A stretch of 64,000 nt of DNA, taken from contig CM022953.1 in NCBI GenBank assembly GCA_012931725.1, forward strand, positions 56,893,066 to 56,957,065, in the 5' to 3' direction. Below the pieces are notes generated by a model. That model did no database searches. It had not been told where the DNA came from and saw nothing but the letters and a program-made list of their open reading frames with translations. Below are positions 50,447 through 56,160 of the stretch, in pieces (position 1 is the first letter of the stretch; each line of letters begins with the position of its first letter). The stretch comes from Litsea cubeba. Its lineage: Eukaryota > Streptophyta > Magnoliopsida > Laurales > Lauraceae. The position numbers were made by a program, and so were the translations under genes.

Positions 50447-53400
50447 AACGAATTTCCGAATGGGAAAGCAAAATACCCGAATAGGCGCCGAAATGTCTCA
50501 TATTTGCGGATTAACTTCTAACTTGTGACTCGAAAGGAAGACCTCTTTGGGAATCCAGTTCGAGTTGTGACAAGTAGTTCCCTGAATTACAAGCAGTTCC
50601 CCGAATTGTTATGTACTTATCTATTGTTATGTCTTGTTGGAAACCTTTGACTCCTGATGAGTCGGGACCACTAAGTGTTAAGTACCTAGTTTTAACAGGA
50701 CGATGTTGTGTGGAGGTTCTTGCATTTATTTATAACTAGCTGCAGTTTAGTCTTATTCACTTGGCACCAACCTGACATGTCTTGTGATGGTCATGACAAA
50801 TTCCTACGAGGAATCTTGAGTACCGGCATTGTTCCCACAATAAAAGAAATGAGGGCAGATCTGATAATATTCATGACACTTTTTGTAATATCCTTGGAGG
50901 GGTTAGATTTTTTTAACTGATTTTCCTCTTGACTTATCCTTTGTTGCTTATTTATAATTATTTAATTGATGGTATACCTGTATTTATGATTAGTGATCAT
51001 TTATAATTCCTAAAGGGTAGGCCCCTTAGCCCTAAGACTTATTATATATATAGAAGATGGGACCCAACTTCTAGTTCACGAAGGAGATGGACACTTACTT
51101 TAGGAGTGTTATGCTAGGAATAGGACTCCAACTTCTAGTAGGAACCTTGCAGCATAGAAATCTTAGAAGTTTAGGAGTAGACACTATTTATAAAACCTCT
51201 CACTCTCTCTCTTTGCACATACCAATAGCCAGCCCCTCTAGGAAACCCAATCATAGGATTGGAGACCAGAAGAGTCAGAGAATATGGGCACGTTTGGTAA
51301 ATGTGGAAGAATCCACGGATTAGAGGATTCTCTCCATCTCCAAAGAATCAATACATCCTCAAGAAGGATTCCCAATGAGAGTTCTATGTTTGGATGGAGG
51401 GAGGTTTCCTATAAATTGTAGAATGTGTGATCCAATGGTCACAAACATTTTTTTAAAAATTTTCAAAATCCATGAAAAATCAAGACCTCAACTTTCACCT
51501 CAAAGTAGTTTGTGGTCATCTAGAGAATATGTACGGTTCAGATCGTGCAAAGGGGGCCCACAGGAATAAGAAATTAATATTTAGTACTGAACTTTTTTGC
51601 AAATATCTCAAAATATGGTAAGGATCAACGGTTGAAATTTGGTCAACTAGCCGTGTTTGACCTTCCAAAAATAACTACTGGTTCAGATCGTGCAAAGGGG
51701 GCCCACAGGGACCAGAAAATAAAAAAAAACGGACTGGATTCAATCCCGTTTTTTGGCCCACAGTAACTCAGAAATCTCCAATGAACGTCCCAGACGGTTT
51801 TGCACATATCTCAAGATCTAAGATGAATCAACGGCTGAAATTTTGTGACATGGCCGTTATGGACCTTCTTAACACAATCATCGGTTTAGATCTTGATTGT
51901 GGGGCCCATAAAAATAAAAAAAAATGCAAAAACCGGTCTGCCCAATATTAACGTCCAGATTTACTGTAGCTCCGCAAATCCATTGAAGTGCTGATTCCTC
52001 GGATCCGATGGGGGGGGTTCGAACTCTTCAAATATTCAATATGATGGAAGTCTTCAGTCCATCCTCTACAAATCCATGCTGAACCAAACACTCAAAATCC
52101 GTGAGATCGTGGATTTTAGACGTGGAATCCGACCCTAAGATGGTTGCCAAACGTGCCCTATGGAGAAGAAGGAAGAAAGACTAGTGGATTCAGGCCACCA
52201 GGTGAGTAGTTCTTATTTACTTGTGTGTGGTTCCAAAATTCCTATTTTGCCTTATTGGATTCCTTGCTACACAATTTTATGATGATTTTCCACGTTTTTA
52301 CATCATGCTACAGTGACTGTCAACCATAGAATCCTCTGTTTTGAGTTGGAAATCCACTTTTTAATGCTCAGGAATCTGGTAAACTTATGTAGTAATGTTT
52401 ATAGGATTGTCAGGCAGGCTTCTCAACTCCAATCCACTAGAAATCTGTAAGAAAACCAATCCTAGACTCCTAAAGTAGTCTAGAACCCATGCTGATTGGG
52501 CCCAGTTTGACCCACCATCCAGTTGACACAAATTCAGTACGTGAGTTACACTCATTGTGAATGTCGACTTCTGAGTTGAGTGTCTTGAGGGCTGAATTAT
52601 ACTATTTTGCAGATAAACACCATAGGAATACAGAAAACTCACATCAGCCTTTCTTCTTTACTTCTTTGAATTCTATAGCAATGTTGTTTGGTGCGCCTGT
52701 GGATTCCTTATAGAAAATCAAATTTTCTTATTTGGTGAAACAATTTTTTGAAGAAAAATAACATAACATGTATATTATTTATTCAACATCAAAGAATAAT
52801 TTATTTAAAAAATTAAAAAATGAAAGAGTTGTAGCGTTTTTGGGTTGAAATGGAAAAGAGGCAGAAGTTTTCCAAGGAAATCCATTTCCCAAAAACACTT
52901 CCCCCCCCCCCAAACACCGGAAACCCATTTCCACCATTATCAAGGAAAATGTTGACGAGGCAGGAAAGCGTTTCTGTGGAATTATTCCACACCAAATGCC
53001 GAAAAAATGGGTTTTCCACAAAAAAGTGTTACACAAACATGCCCTTGCACCAATTCAATGAGGAAACTTTTTTTTGCACCAAACATGAATTTCTAAATTC
53101 TATGAAAATCCTTTTCCGAGGTTTCCATTTCTATGGAATTTGCTGACGTGGCAATTTCCCCTTTCCGCGGAAAGGGTGTGTACACAAACGTGCCCTAACT
53201 GTTCTGAAAATTTAAATTAAGCCCCTGATAATTATAGTAGGTACAACTGGGCCTTTTATGGATTACTCAGTTGAGTTCCAAGATTCCGTAAATTACAAAT
53301 AAGGGCTTGGTATTGTTGTTTTACATAGCTGGACCCGTTTTAACTAATTTGAGACCATTCCTTGAATTCAAACTTTCTGGAATTTCAAATAGATCCATGG

Positions 53401-53700
53401 TAATCTGCAAATATATATAGCAGAACCTGTTATCTTCTATTTATTTGCTTTATAAGTTTGTATATATTGCAATTAAGGACCTGTTTCTCCCTTATTATAT
53501 CTGCAACTGAGTATTTCTTTAGTCCCTGACTTTCTGAAATTACAAATAAGGTGCTGGCGAAACCTGCCCATGTGGCGTTTGGGGTTTCCTACATCTCAAT
53601 CAATGGGATTCTATGGGAACATTTGTGTAAATAAATGGGAGTGAGGAAATGTAGTAAATAAAGGGGTCAGTTTTATGTGGAAATGGACTTTCCATACCCC

Positions 53701-53731
<31 letters not shown>

Positions 53732-54686
53732 AAAAAGAAAAAAAAAAAAAAAAAAACTACGAAGTCTATTTCCAGGCTTAGGAAGGAAAAAACTGACGTG
53801 GCGAGAAAGCAGTTCCGCGGAAAACTGCCGCACCAAACACATGAAAAGGGAGTTTTCCACAGAAAAATAATTCCTTTTCTGCGGAAATGGGCTACACAAA
53901 CATGCCCTACATGTGGGTTTTATGGATTTATGTTTTTTATGATGCACCCTATGTATTTGATGAAATTCCCCCATGATATGTTCTCATGAGATTGGTGACT
54001 GACATTAATCTAGATTGATAAATTTGAATGTGATTCCTATGCTGAATTTGTGGAATTCATGATGAAACTTGACGAATGTGATATCATCCATGATTCTAAG
54101 ATTGGTGAGTAATATGAATCCAAACCTATAATTGCCCCTACACAACTGGAAACCACTAATGAAATGATGTGGGGCATAACAAAAACCCAGGATTTGTGTA
54201 AGGGGCTGATCTAAAACTACCTTGATGTAGGTGTTGAGAATGGTAAAGAATTTTGTTAAAGGATGATTCATGCTTATATGATTTCCAAGAATAAAATGTC
54301 TTTTATATAACATGATTAACCAGGACCGACCCATTGGACTTCCCCTAGAGCACTAGCACATACCAAAGCCCTGCCATAGATGTTATTCCTTGACTCATAG
54401 GTCAGATATGTTATTCCCTGACTCATAGGTCAGATATGTTATTTCCTGAGGTCAGATATGTTATTTCCTGACTAACAGGTCCGATATACCAGATTCCCCG
54501 ACACACACACACACACACACATATCTATATACATACAATATATATATATATAATCTGTTTGTGTACCTTGACAATGTCCTCTTCACATTCACAGTTGGAT
54601 ATTAAATAGCTGAAAGTCTCTGAATTTGGCTTTACATTAGCACGCTCCATTTGCTTAAGAACAATGAACCCGCCGGCAATATTTTT
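17099..54686 (-). CDS. Intron-rich P-class PPR protein, C-terminal seven exons (5' end outside window)
   Basis: Join, 5' to 3' on the minus strand: 54686-54567, 46725-46621, 36905-36741, 36586-36459, 36369-36300, 27756-27539, 17276-17099. All borders are GT-AG and the exons keep one frame for 327 codons to a TGA at 17099-17101. The first three exons encode typical ~35-residue PPR helix pairs (FIVLKQMERANVKPNSETFSYLI; YYEELQRAGV...MALINAYAKFGQFEKAKQ; SALVSALASNGRILDALNIYEEVKEAGCHLEPKAI). Later exons encode a more degenerate helical region and a basic tail. PPR proteins bind organelle RNA, so a mitochondrial or plastid RNA role is likely but inferred; the targeting peptide is not in view. Most PPR genes lack introns, so this belongs to the intron-rich minority; from memory it resembles the Arabidopsis At4g04790/At4g21880 type. 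The introns (7.8, 9.7, 0.15, 0.09, 8.5, 10.3 kb) carry most of the window's transposons. No exon shows damage. Confidence 0.85.
17277..18720. other. Intron sequence without recognised elements
   Basis: Between the terminal PPR exon and 18.7 kb I find no coding similarity, LTR or TIR. It includes A-rich and CT-rich stretches and a T/A-rich part near 17430. Confidence 0.4.
18729..18860. repeat. ~80-bp direct repeat with ATAACGGCC motifs
   Basis: Two diverged units each contain ATAACGGCC, then taccattacaatatttatgg or a close variant, and an ataa(t/c)ggtaac block. The first includes the palindrome ATAACGGCCGTTAT. Similar cggccgatat/ataacggcc motifs occur at the hAT 5' ends at 55.6 and 59.0 kb, so this may be a hAT-end remnant. 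Confidence 0.5.
19320..19645 (-). pseudogene. Ty3 chromovirus chromodomain/C-terminal fragment, minus strand
   Basis: The minus strand matches the end of the chromovirus at 33.1-33.6 kb piece by piece: a region resembling the STFNVEDL motif, then a SWITATDF chromodomain-type segment and an SSFSKA-type tail. Frames are broken. It abuts a plus-strand integrase piece at about 19645, so the element has been rearranged. Confidence 0.55.
19646..20056 (+). pseudogene. Ty3 chromovirus integrase start joined to protease region (scrambled)
   Basis: The plus strand reads EDISMDFDLGLSRTTRK, then IFVVVDRFSKMAHFIPRS and SDASKVAQLFLREVVHLHG: the start of a Reina-type integrase core with its first catalytic Asp. 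At about 19868 it jumps to CEDKIWCDVIRMNVNHILLG and RPWLF, which belongs to the protease region of the same element class, normally about 2 kb upstream of integrase. The order is thus reversed, a chimera from deletion, inversion or template switching. An in-frame stop precedes EDISMDF. Confidence 0.75.
20057..21842 (+). repeat. Probable LTR or non-coding part of a Ty3/gypsy (Athila-like) element
   Basis: A TATA-like GCATAAATAGAAG lies at about 20825, and a GTCTTCGTGGGAGACCTCG block followed by GTGCGCTTGCGAG lies at 21772-21836, typical near the 3' end of such LTRs. The middle has three TATGCCATG(C/G) repeats (21210-21500). No terminal dinucleotides or TSD could be fixed, so class and limits are uncertain. 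Confidence 0.4.
20826..20834 (+). promoter_or_regulatory. Possible TATA box
   Basis: CATAAATAG ahead of an A/G-rich leader in the LTR-like region. Motif only. Confidence 0.35.
21873..22148 (+). other. 91-codon open frame, unrecognised
   Basis: The frame reads AYQKGQQIELVPLPLTTPSPS, then a Lys/Glu-rich helical part (SKREQKEETKVV, MMKDIKDDIEKQDRETADVM). It follows the LTR-like region directly, so it could be a remnant of an internal region. I do not recognise it and it is probably not a host gene. Confidence 0.3.
22480..22640. repeat. Dispersed repeat, copy 1
   Basis: Contains aggattttttggatag, ttcacaccgcaa and a GACTGTGACCGCGATTTT(G/C)AACCA-type end. The same order recurs at 27240-27395 in the same PPR intron with about 75-80% visible similarity. 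Likely a degraded small transposon. Confidence 0.55.
23180..23425 (+). pseudogene. LINE reverse-transcriptase fragment
   Basis: After frame changes the plus strand reads NATFFTLIPRSSNPVEL, then GDFRPISLVGCVSKLLAQIL and ANRLKRAMLVIIEPFQ. This is the highly conserved RT-1/RT-2 region of plant L1-type LINEs (IxLIPK..NP..L.DFRPISLV....K...K.LA.RL). It ends abruptly. An upstream piece (EFHSTGRLSK) lies in another frame. Confidence 0.8.
24037..24192. mobile_element. 156-bp hairpin MITE in a (TA)n tract
   Basis: Left end GGGAGATGCTCCTATGAGAG and right end the complement of GGGAAATGCTCTTATGAGAG, a 31-bp inverted repeat with two differences. Further inside, CTCACCTTATATGAGAGA pairs with a counterpart near 24150-24168, so most of the element folds on itself. 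TA-rich sequence flanks both sides. A relative lies at 50274-50404. Confidence 0.75.
24147..24465. repeat. ~160-bp tandem duplication (two near-identical copies)
   Basis: 24147-24307 and 24308-24464 are nearly identical apart from the length of a TA run (two dinucleotides). Each unit spans the right half of the MITE, a TA tract, and an element starting GGAAAATCTCAACACTACT with a seven-G and a seven-C block around GAGATCCAATGGGT. The near identity implies a recent event. Confidence 0.85.
24466..24505. repeat. (CA)n and (TA)n microsatellites
   Basis: A run of CA units followed by a run of TA units at the right edge of the duplication. Confidence 0.85.
25619..25840 (+). mobile_element. Complete TRIM retrotransposon, 222 bp
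   Basis: Two near-identical short LTRs (25619-25679, 61 bp; 25773-25840, 68 bp) share GTTGGGAAGTCCCACATCCC and TTGGTACATGGTTTCTTACA; the second has a 7-bp internal repeat of aaggctt. TGGTATCAGAGC (25680-25691), the tRNA-iMet primer-binding site, follows LTR1 directly, and a polypurine tract (gtgagggggag) precedes LTR2. The flanks GGATC (25614-25618) and GGGTC (25841-25845) make a 5-bp TSD with one change. The interior of about 93 bp encodes nothing, as is normal for TRIMs. It sits in the largest PPR intron. Confidence 0.92.
25680..25691 (+). other. TRIM primer-binding site
   Basis: TGGTATCAGAGC directly after LTR1. Confidence 0.88.
25960..26255. repeat. Degenerate ~90-bp tandem repeat
   Basis: About four units built on GTCAAGTAC(T/A)(T/C)CC, a cccta/cccata block, a tagcagct/ccagctg block and a T-rich stretch. 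One unit is interrupted by a 17-base A run (25999-26015). Confidence 0.6.
26256..27239. other. Intron sequence, nothing recognised
   Basis: No ORF of interest, LTR or inverted termini found; a short (GT)n run lies at about 27222-27238. Confidence 0.4.
27240..27395. repeat. Dispersed repeat, copy 2
   Basis: Shares tttttggatattcttttagattttttt-type start, ttcacactgcaa and GTTGTGACTATGATTTTCAACCA with copy 1 at 22480. A 10-bp gcaacaggct unit is duplicated inside this copy. Confidence 0.55.
27539..27756 (-). CDS. PPR gene exon, 218 bp
   Basis: Acceptor ATGGAACAG before IFSQISDTEPTD, donor GTTCGT after VLTYL plus two bases. It includes ESGLYLLQAIKEEL and FLLSTCASARDPHHAQLIWEEY, a PPR-like helix pair. 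The intron on its 5' side is 8.5 kb. Confidence 0.87.
27757..28494. other. Intron sequence and probable copia LTR remains
   Basis: The segment just below 28495 lies beyond the stop of a minus-strand copia and should hold its 3' LTR; a 16-bp ctccattaattaaaaa unit is duplicated there (28468-28500). No clean LTR edge was found. Confidence 0.35.
28644..28782. mobile_element. 139-bp hAT-type MITE (CTATGATGC family), copy 1
   Basis: Ends CTATGATGCCCAGATA and, inverted, CTATGATGCACGGATA. A perfect 8-bp TSD ACTCCAAT flanks it (28636-28643 and 28783-28790), the hAT signature. The interior shares gggacac, cgacacga and gaagtatc blocks with copy 2 at 43015. It interrupts the RNase H coding sequence of the minus-strand copia. 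Confidence 0.9.
28849..29004. mobile_element. 156-bp hAT-type MITE (CARTGTTG family)
   Basis: Left end CAATGTTGTAAAAATCG, right end the complement of CACTGTTGCAAAAATCG, with perfect 8-bp TSD ACTATCAG (28841-28848 and 29005-29012). Inside, CCGATTAATCCC(C/T) recurs four times next to CGCCTAG motifs. It also lies in the copia RNase H region, 66 bp from the other MITE. Confidence 0.9.
31981..33140. other. Junction region with C21/A30 tract
   Basis: No coding similarity. At 32743-32763 there are 21 C directly followed by 30 A (32764-32793). The sequence to the right should hold the 3' end of the minus-strand chromovirus, but no LTR edge is clear. Confidence 0.5.
33150..35800 (-). pseudogene. Ty3/gypsy chromovirus pol (Reina-like) with chromodomain, minus strand
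   Basis: In minus-strand order: RT from ~35795 (PKKDGTWRMCVDSRAINK; later FGLSNAPSTFM and the YFDD active site near 35480); RNase H (35230-34830: FNWSPAATKAF, FEVACNAFGIGIGGVL); linker (DALSRRINL); integrase with SMDFVLGLPK, IVSDRDVKFTS and HPQTDGQTEVVYKILGNLLR holding its three acidic sites; and a chromodomain (VEGILDDQLVSTR...IPKFLVKWRDRP, near 33330-33250). At least two frameshifts break integrase near 34150 and 34080, and about eight codons around the usual GYHQI motif of RT are missing. Gag and protease are absent: RT begins about 30 bp from the primer-binding site. The chromodomain places it among chromoviruses. Confidence 0.9.
35821..35833 (-). other. Primer-binding-site-like sequence of the chromovirus
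   Basis: On the minus strand TGGTATCAGTGCT, two to three bases after an LTR-like end (CATTGCA at about 35837). It resembles the tRNA-iMet site with one change. Confidence 0.5.
35837..36140 (-). repeat. Probable 5' LTR of the minus-strand chromovirus
   Basis: It lies just upstream (in element orientation) of the primer-binding-site-like motif and includes a GAAA/GA-rich stretch. The outer edge is not resolved. Confidence 0.35.
36300..36369 (-). CDS. PPR gene exon, 70 bp
   Basis: Acceptor GTTCAATTTAG, then one base completing the split codon, then SAVDLLKQLKEKDEA...VFDQ and donor GTTCTT. The intron before it is only 89 bp. Phase 2 in, 0 out. Confidence 0.82.
36459..36586 (-). CDS. PPR gene exon, 128 bp
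   Basis: Acceptor TATCACAG before ENIQSEGELN, donor GTTCAT after YKHL plus two bases of the next codon. Its reading ELNKLLQLLGELNVLSSW is helical, less PPR-like. A decayed copy of this exon sits in the 154-bp intron just upstream (36638-36733). Confidence 0.82.
36638..36733 (-). pseudogene. Decayed duplicate of the neighbouring PPR exon inside a 154-bp intron
   Basis: On the plus strand this block keeps the order of exon 36459-36586 and its acceptor: aactctgttgcccc, tcaaatcaggtgctt, cttcccaagcagctaaagca, cagattgaat, then catgataaa. The true exon has aactctgctgcacc, tcaaaccagctgctt, ctccccaagcagctgaagca, cagattgaat, and tgtgataaa. Several small gaps break the frame, and the copy is not spliced in the frame-consistent model. 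Confidence 0.75.
36741..36905 (-). CDS. PPR gene exon, 55 codons
   Basis: Acceptor CTAAATAG before VLVDEGIPVK, donor GTATGT after AIISLI. It contains one clear PPR motif (SALVSALASNGRILDALNIYEEV). Phase 0/0. Confidence 0.88.
37210..37440. mobile_element. Possible MITE remnant related to those at 52.8-53.9 kb
   Basis: AGGAGATGTTTGTACAG at the left roughly mirrors the complement of TGCACAAATGGCTCCT at the right. The interior has ttccgcggaaaagtgt, also found at 53.16 and 53.82 kb. No clear TSD. Confidence 0.4.
37880..38552 (+). pseudogene. Ty1/copia RNase H fragment, plus strand
   Basis: 37960-38105 reads ILKYLQRSPGQGILHS, then KAYTDADWTGSKTNRRS; 38159-38450 reads VEYQAMMLGTCESMWL, HFDSASAREIAINPEYHSRT and KHFEVDVHFVREKI. 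This is the copia RNase H domain up to its end. A 65-bp tandem duplication covers the final codons (38423-38487 and 38488-38552). The first part is lost and the frame shifts near 38105-38159. A polypurine tract and LTR follow. Confidence 0.8.
38570..38728 (+). repeat. Copia 3' LTR (probably truncated)
   Basis: It begins TGTCAAGAG directly after the polypurine tract gagggggag and contains CTATATATTGAG as a TATA-like box. Only about 159 bp remain before an abrupt join near 38728 to a minus-strand gag. Confidence 0.6.
38729..39640 (-). pseudogene. Ty1/copia gag, minus strand
   Basis: Read on the minus strand from 39640: WEFQFRMYVKAKELWGHIDG, TTTKPEDSTKRAQ, NLQPFKTTK, EYLKWIYHQEN and later a GHIIYECW zinc knuckle (near 38905), the order of a UBN2-type copia gag. 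Stops and frameshifts are frequent. It points away from the plus-strand RNase H piece at 37.9-38.5 kb, so the two belong to different elements or to one inverted one. Confidence 0.75.
40398..40412 (-). other. Primer-binding-site-like sequence of the minus-strand copia
   Basis: On the minus strand TGGTATCATCAGAGC, upstream of gag. The LTR should extend rightwards from here toward about 40650, but its outer edge is not identified. Confidence 0.5.
41326..41376. repeat. 17-bp unit repeated three times
   Basis: atcttgacattagccct occurs three times head to tail in the LINE coding part and disrupts it. Confidence 0.9.
41633..41786 (+). repeat. Copia 5' LTR, truncated
   Basis: Matches the first half of the 44809-45120 LTR with few differences up to a region resembling AATTTGTATTTGT, then switches directly to pol. 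Confidence 0.85.
41787..44801 (+). pseudogene. Ty1/copia pol (integrase, RT, RNase H), inactive
   Basis: In order: GAG pre-integrase (LATNLVSIGQLVDD; WLWHNRLGHPNASTM); integrase (SDS then a poly-G tract then EEYVSNAFQSF; CPYNPQQNGVAEWKNRQLLD; FGCVCFVHLPP); RT (WIYSIKLKSNGSLDRHKARLV, YQMDVKNAFLHGNL, SLYGLKQAPRAW); a frameshift near 43825; LLVYVGDIIITGTDD, DLGPLHYFLGLEVHRS; RNase H (TAYADANWAGCQDTRQSTTG; HTNNTGAIRITENHVFYERT; KHIEVDCHFIQDEF). The RT active site reads YVGD instead of YVDD, losing a catalytic Asp. Further stops lie at 44052-44054, 44172-44174 and 44418-44420. A 24-G run (42390-42413) replaces the short G run at the DSGGEY codons. Confidence 0.9.
43015..43145. mobile_element. 131-bp hAT-type MITE (CTATGATGC family), copy 2, inside copia
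   Basis: Ends CTATGACGCCCAGATA and, inverted, CTATGATGCACGGATT. Perfect 8-bp TSD ACCACTGC (43007-43014 and 43146-43153). Closely related to copy 1 at 28644-28782; a partial third copy may begin at 47536. The open frame happens to run through it, which makes a misleadingly long ORF. Confidence 0.92.
44809..45120 (+). repeat. Copia 3' LTR, 312 bp
   Basis: TGTCAATC...CAAAATAACA. Contains a TATA-like CTTATATAATG near 44971, a (TC)n run at 45019-45073 and a (GC)n run at 45075-45089. Confidence 0.9.
45769..46030. other. Intron spacer
   Basis: T-rich between the LINE tail and the next LINE scrap; nothing recognised. Confidence 0.4.
46080..46371 (+). pseudogene. LINE 3' end fragment (RNase H end)
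   Basis: The frame reads IKSTLFSLKVQFHHVRRLAN, then IFVHALAKQGVERTF: the last part of a plant LINE RNase H-like domain (HVRR.AN..AH.LAK). It is followed by a short 3' tail ending TTATCGTTACCGATAAAAATAAA, as in related LINEs. A (GGTG)n run precedes it at 46057-46084. Confidence 0.65.
46621..46725 (-). CDS. PPR gene exon encoding exactly 35 residues
   Basis: Acceptor CTACTTGCAG before YYEELQRAGV, donor GTAATG after FEKAKQ. At 105 bp and phase 0/0 the exon equals one PPR unit in length. A 24-bp piece of it recurs 194 bp away in the upstream intron (46913-46936). Confidence 0.88.
46870..46973. repeat. 37-bp direct repeat flanking a 24-bp copy of a PPR exon
   Basis: A 37-bp block beginning tgattgttggtaat occurs at 46870-46906 and 46937-46973. 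Between them, 46913-46936 is identical to 24 bases of the PPR exon at 46696-46719, in the same orientation. This layout fits filler DNA templated from nearby sequence during double-strand break repair. Confidence 0.8.
46974..48094. other. Intron sequence with repeat scraps
   Basis: Around 47475-47600 two diverged copies of tagaata(c/t)gatgaactatgga occur, and 47535 starts a CTATGATGTCCAAATACGG end of the CTATGATGC MITE family without a right end. Otherwise nothing recognised. Confidence 0.4.
48095..48430 (+). other. 111-codon open frame, unrecognised
   Basis: MRLLLVLVDFGRNRTF...ending in a basic, Pro/Arg-rich tail (AKARPHRQISPRRSK). The opposite strand is also open over the same stretch. I recognise no domain; it may be chance or a captured gene piece. 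Confidence 0.2.
48590..49370. repeat. Degenerate repeat region rich in (T/G)ATTCG(T/A)
   Basis: Both edges (48600-48770 and 49310-49350) hold many copies of tacgattcgta/gattcgattc around an A/T-rich centre. This looks like a degraded non-autonomous transposon, but no TSD or exact ends were found. Confidence 0.35.
49478..49926. mobile_element. hAT-type MITE (TAGGGGTG family), 449 bp
   Basis: Ends TAGGGGTGTACA and, inverted, TAGGGGTGCACA. Flanks CTTTAGG and CTCTAGG are an imperfect TSD. The interior has many GGATCGGAT/ATCCGATCC units in both orientations, giving a foldback. Same terminal family as 56161-56652. Confidence 0.75.
50274..50404. mobile_element. Hairpin MITE, 131 bp, in (TA)n
   Basis: Starts GGGAGATGCTCCTATGAGAG like the element at 24037. 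Arms 50299-50337 and 50362-50400 are complementary at 37 of 39 positions around a 24-base loop. The right end is shortened (GGTGAGTCCC). TA tracts lie on both sides. Confidence 0.8.
51286..52158. mobile_element. PIF/Harbinger-like element, 873 bp, in the LTR
   Basis: Inverted ends GGGCACGTTTGG with 3-bp TSD TAT (51283-51285, 52159-52161). The interior holds about three tandem units of 145-200 bp sharing GGTTCAGATCGTGCAAAGG or a variant, gggggcccacag, atatctcaa and caacggttgaaatt. Non-coding. Confidence 0.75.
52840..53195. mobile_element. MITE remnant with right end ACAAACGTGCCC
   Basis: Right end TACACAAACGTGCCC resembles the terminal repeat family of 51286-52158. It contains an internal second end (acacaaacatgccc, 53028) and a C11 run (52901-52911). 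The left end is not fixed. Confidence 0.4.
53549..53908. mobile_element. MITE-like insert with C25/A34 tract
   Basis: It interrupts the LTR at acaaataagg and ends acacaaacatgcccta, related to the element at 52.84-53.2 kb (shared ccgcggaaa, ttttccacagaaaa). It holds 25 C (53697-53721) followed by 15 A, a G and 19 A. Confidence 0.45.
54386..54488. repeat. ~28-bp tandem repeat
   Basis: Four to five units of ttattccctgactcataggtcagatatg, one shortened. Followed by (CA)n and (TA)n microsatellites to 54552. Confidence 0.85.
54567..54686 (-). CDS. PPR gene exon (first one visible), 40 codons
   Basis: Acceptor TTTATGTGCAG before KNIAGGF, donor GTACAC after EEDIVK. It encodes one PPR helix-turn-helix pair (FIVLKQMERANV, then NSETFSYLISNC). 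Phase 0 at both ends. The preceding exon is not found between 54687 and 64000. Confidence 0.85.
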
Positions 54687-55340
54687 CTGCACATAAACTT
54701 TCATCTCAATAAAAGAATAACTTCAGAATATTATAGTAAATGTAGGATATTCTGAAACCAAAAATATTAAGCAAATGCAAGATATAACTTCAGAAATATT
54801 AATAAATAATTTGGATACATGATAATTTAAACTTCAGTGGAGATTAGAAGAATTAAATTCATTAACTGCCTTAGAAGTAATTCTGGATAAAAATTACTCT
54901 AACTGACAAAATTCAACAATCGACTCTTAAAAAACTGCACTTTCTCACTGTGAGAAGGATGTGTTAAAGAACAAAGATGGCTCATGACTAACGAGGTATT
55001 CATATAAACCTCTATATTGAAGATAGTTCCATTATTCCCAAGGAGTCACAAATCAAGAGAGTGGTTGCATTGTAATGGCCAACGGCTATCACCACCATTA
55101 ATGATCCTGCCAGTGCAAACCAGCAGGGCCACAGTCAAAGTTGGGCAAGCATAATGGAAGGCAATGATGATAATGACAGTGATGATCAAAGTATTTTGGA
55201 AAATAGGAGACAACAGAATTCTTGAAAGTCTACGCAGACTCTTCAATAAGATATCTGAAACTAGCATCTTGAGCTATGGCTTAGGGATTTGTTGTATCCT
55301 TTTCTTTTCTTTTGTTTCCTTTGTTGTTTCTCAGTGTCTG
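54687..55340. other. Upstream intron or flank of the first visible PPR exon
   Basis: Searched for the preceding PPR exon on the minus strand; no PPR-like frame with GT-AG borders was found. No transposon recognised. Confidence 0.35.
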
Positions 55341-55599
55341 TGTAATACCCTTGAAATTAAATTAGGGGCTAGAAGTTTGTGCTAAATCTAATAATGTGGC
55401 ATTCTTCATTTAGTTATTTATTAATGTGATTGTGGCGTGGGACCCATTAATTGTGTGGACTTAAATTTTATTTGATAGACATTAGCGGGACCTATGGTTA
55501 TGAGTTCTAGTAGGACCCATTGTCTTAAGTGTTAGGAAATTTTGAGGCCTTGTTAATTGCTTAGAAGACTTACTAATCACTAGAGAGGGTACCCATGTC
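55341..55599 (+). repeat. LTR start fragment (TGTAATACCC type)
   Basis: TGTAATACCCTTGAAATT resembles the starts at 14182 and 50884, with matching gggacc and cttagaag motifs. It is cut at 55600 by the hAT element. Confidence 0.5.
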
Positions 55600-56160
55600 C
55601 AAGGATAGAAATCGGTGGCCACCGCTACGGCCGATATAACGGCCATCACACCCGTAGCGGCCTCTACGCTACGGTCCGTGGCAGCCGGTACGTGGCGGGG
55701 GTTATAAAAACCCCCCAATCTGACTTTTTAGGGTTTTTTACCCCATTCTCTCTTCACCTCTTCCTCTTTCACAGCAGTAAAAGTGCTCCCATCATATTTC
55801 TTCAAGATTTCTTGAACTTTTTGCTACCAAATCTTCAAAAAAGGAGGAGTTAACAAAAAGATTCAACTATTGTAAGGAATCTTCATCTAGGTATCTGATT
55901 TTTTTTTTCAAGTTTTGAGATTAGCACTCTCTAACTTCTATTAATCACAAGTATCTACTATGAATCACAACATAATGGCAGCATTGTCTTGTTTTATTGT
56001 AGATCCATGCTTCCTTTTGATCTTGCATGTTTATCTTTTTTTTTTTTTATATATACTGTTATTTCTATTTTCGGATTTTTTGTTATTTAAAAAAAAACAT
56101 TATTACTTATGGAAAACTCATGAAACAACTTGAAAATAGCATCATATTGATAGATCTAGG

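Larger units (their letters stand above)
50884..54350 (+). repeat. Diverged Tekay-like LTR (same family as 14182-16546) with inserts, 3' end lost
   Basis: Begins TGTAATATCCTTGG and keeps landmarks of the 14182 LTR in order: a ggtgagtag junction (52200 versus 14499), acatagctggacccgtttt-like block (53324 versus 15234), tttctgaaattacaaataagg-like block (53531), and repeated 'aaggacctg'/'aagggcttggtat' motifs. At least three later inserts interrupt it. It lies antisense in a PPR intron. Confidence 0.6.

Noticed and set aside
53600..53989. Open frames of 104-124 codons across C25/A34
   Set aside because: Homopolymer translation inside a MITE-like insert.
17099..54686. Treating the PPR exons as pseudogene scraps
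   Set aside because: Seven exons with intact GT-AG borders and matching phases over 327 codons are very unlikely for a pseudogene.
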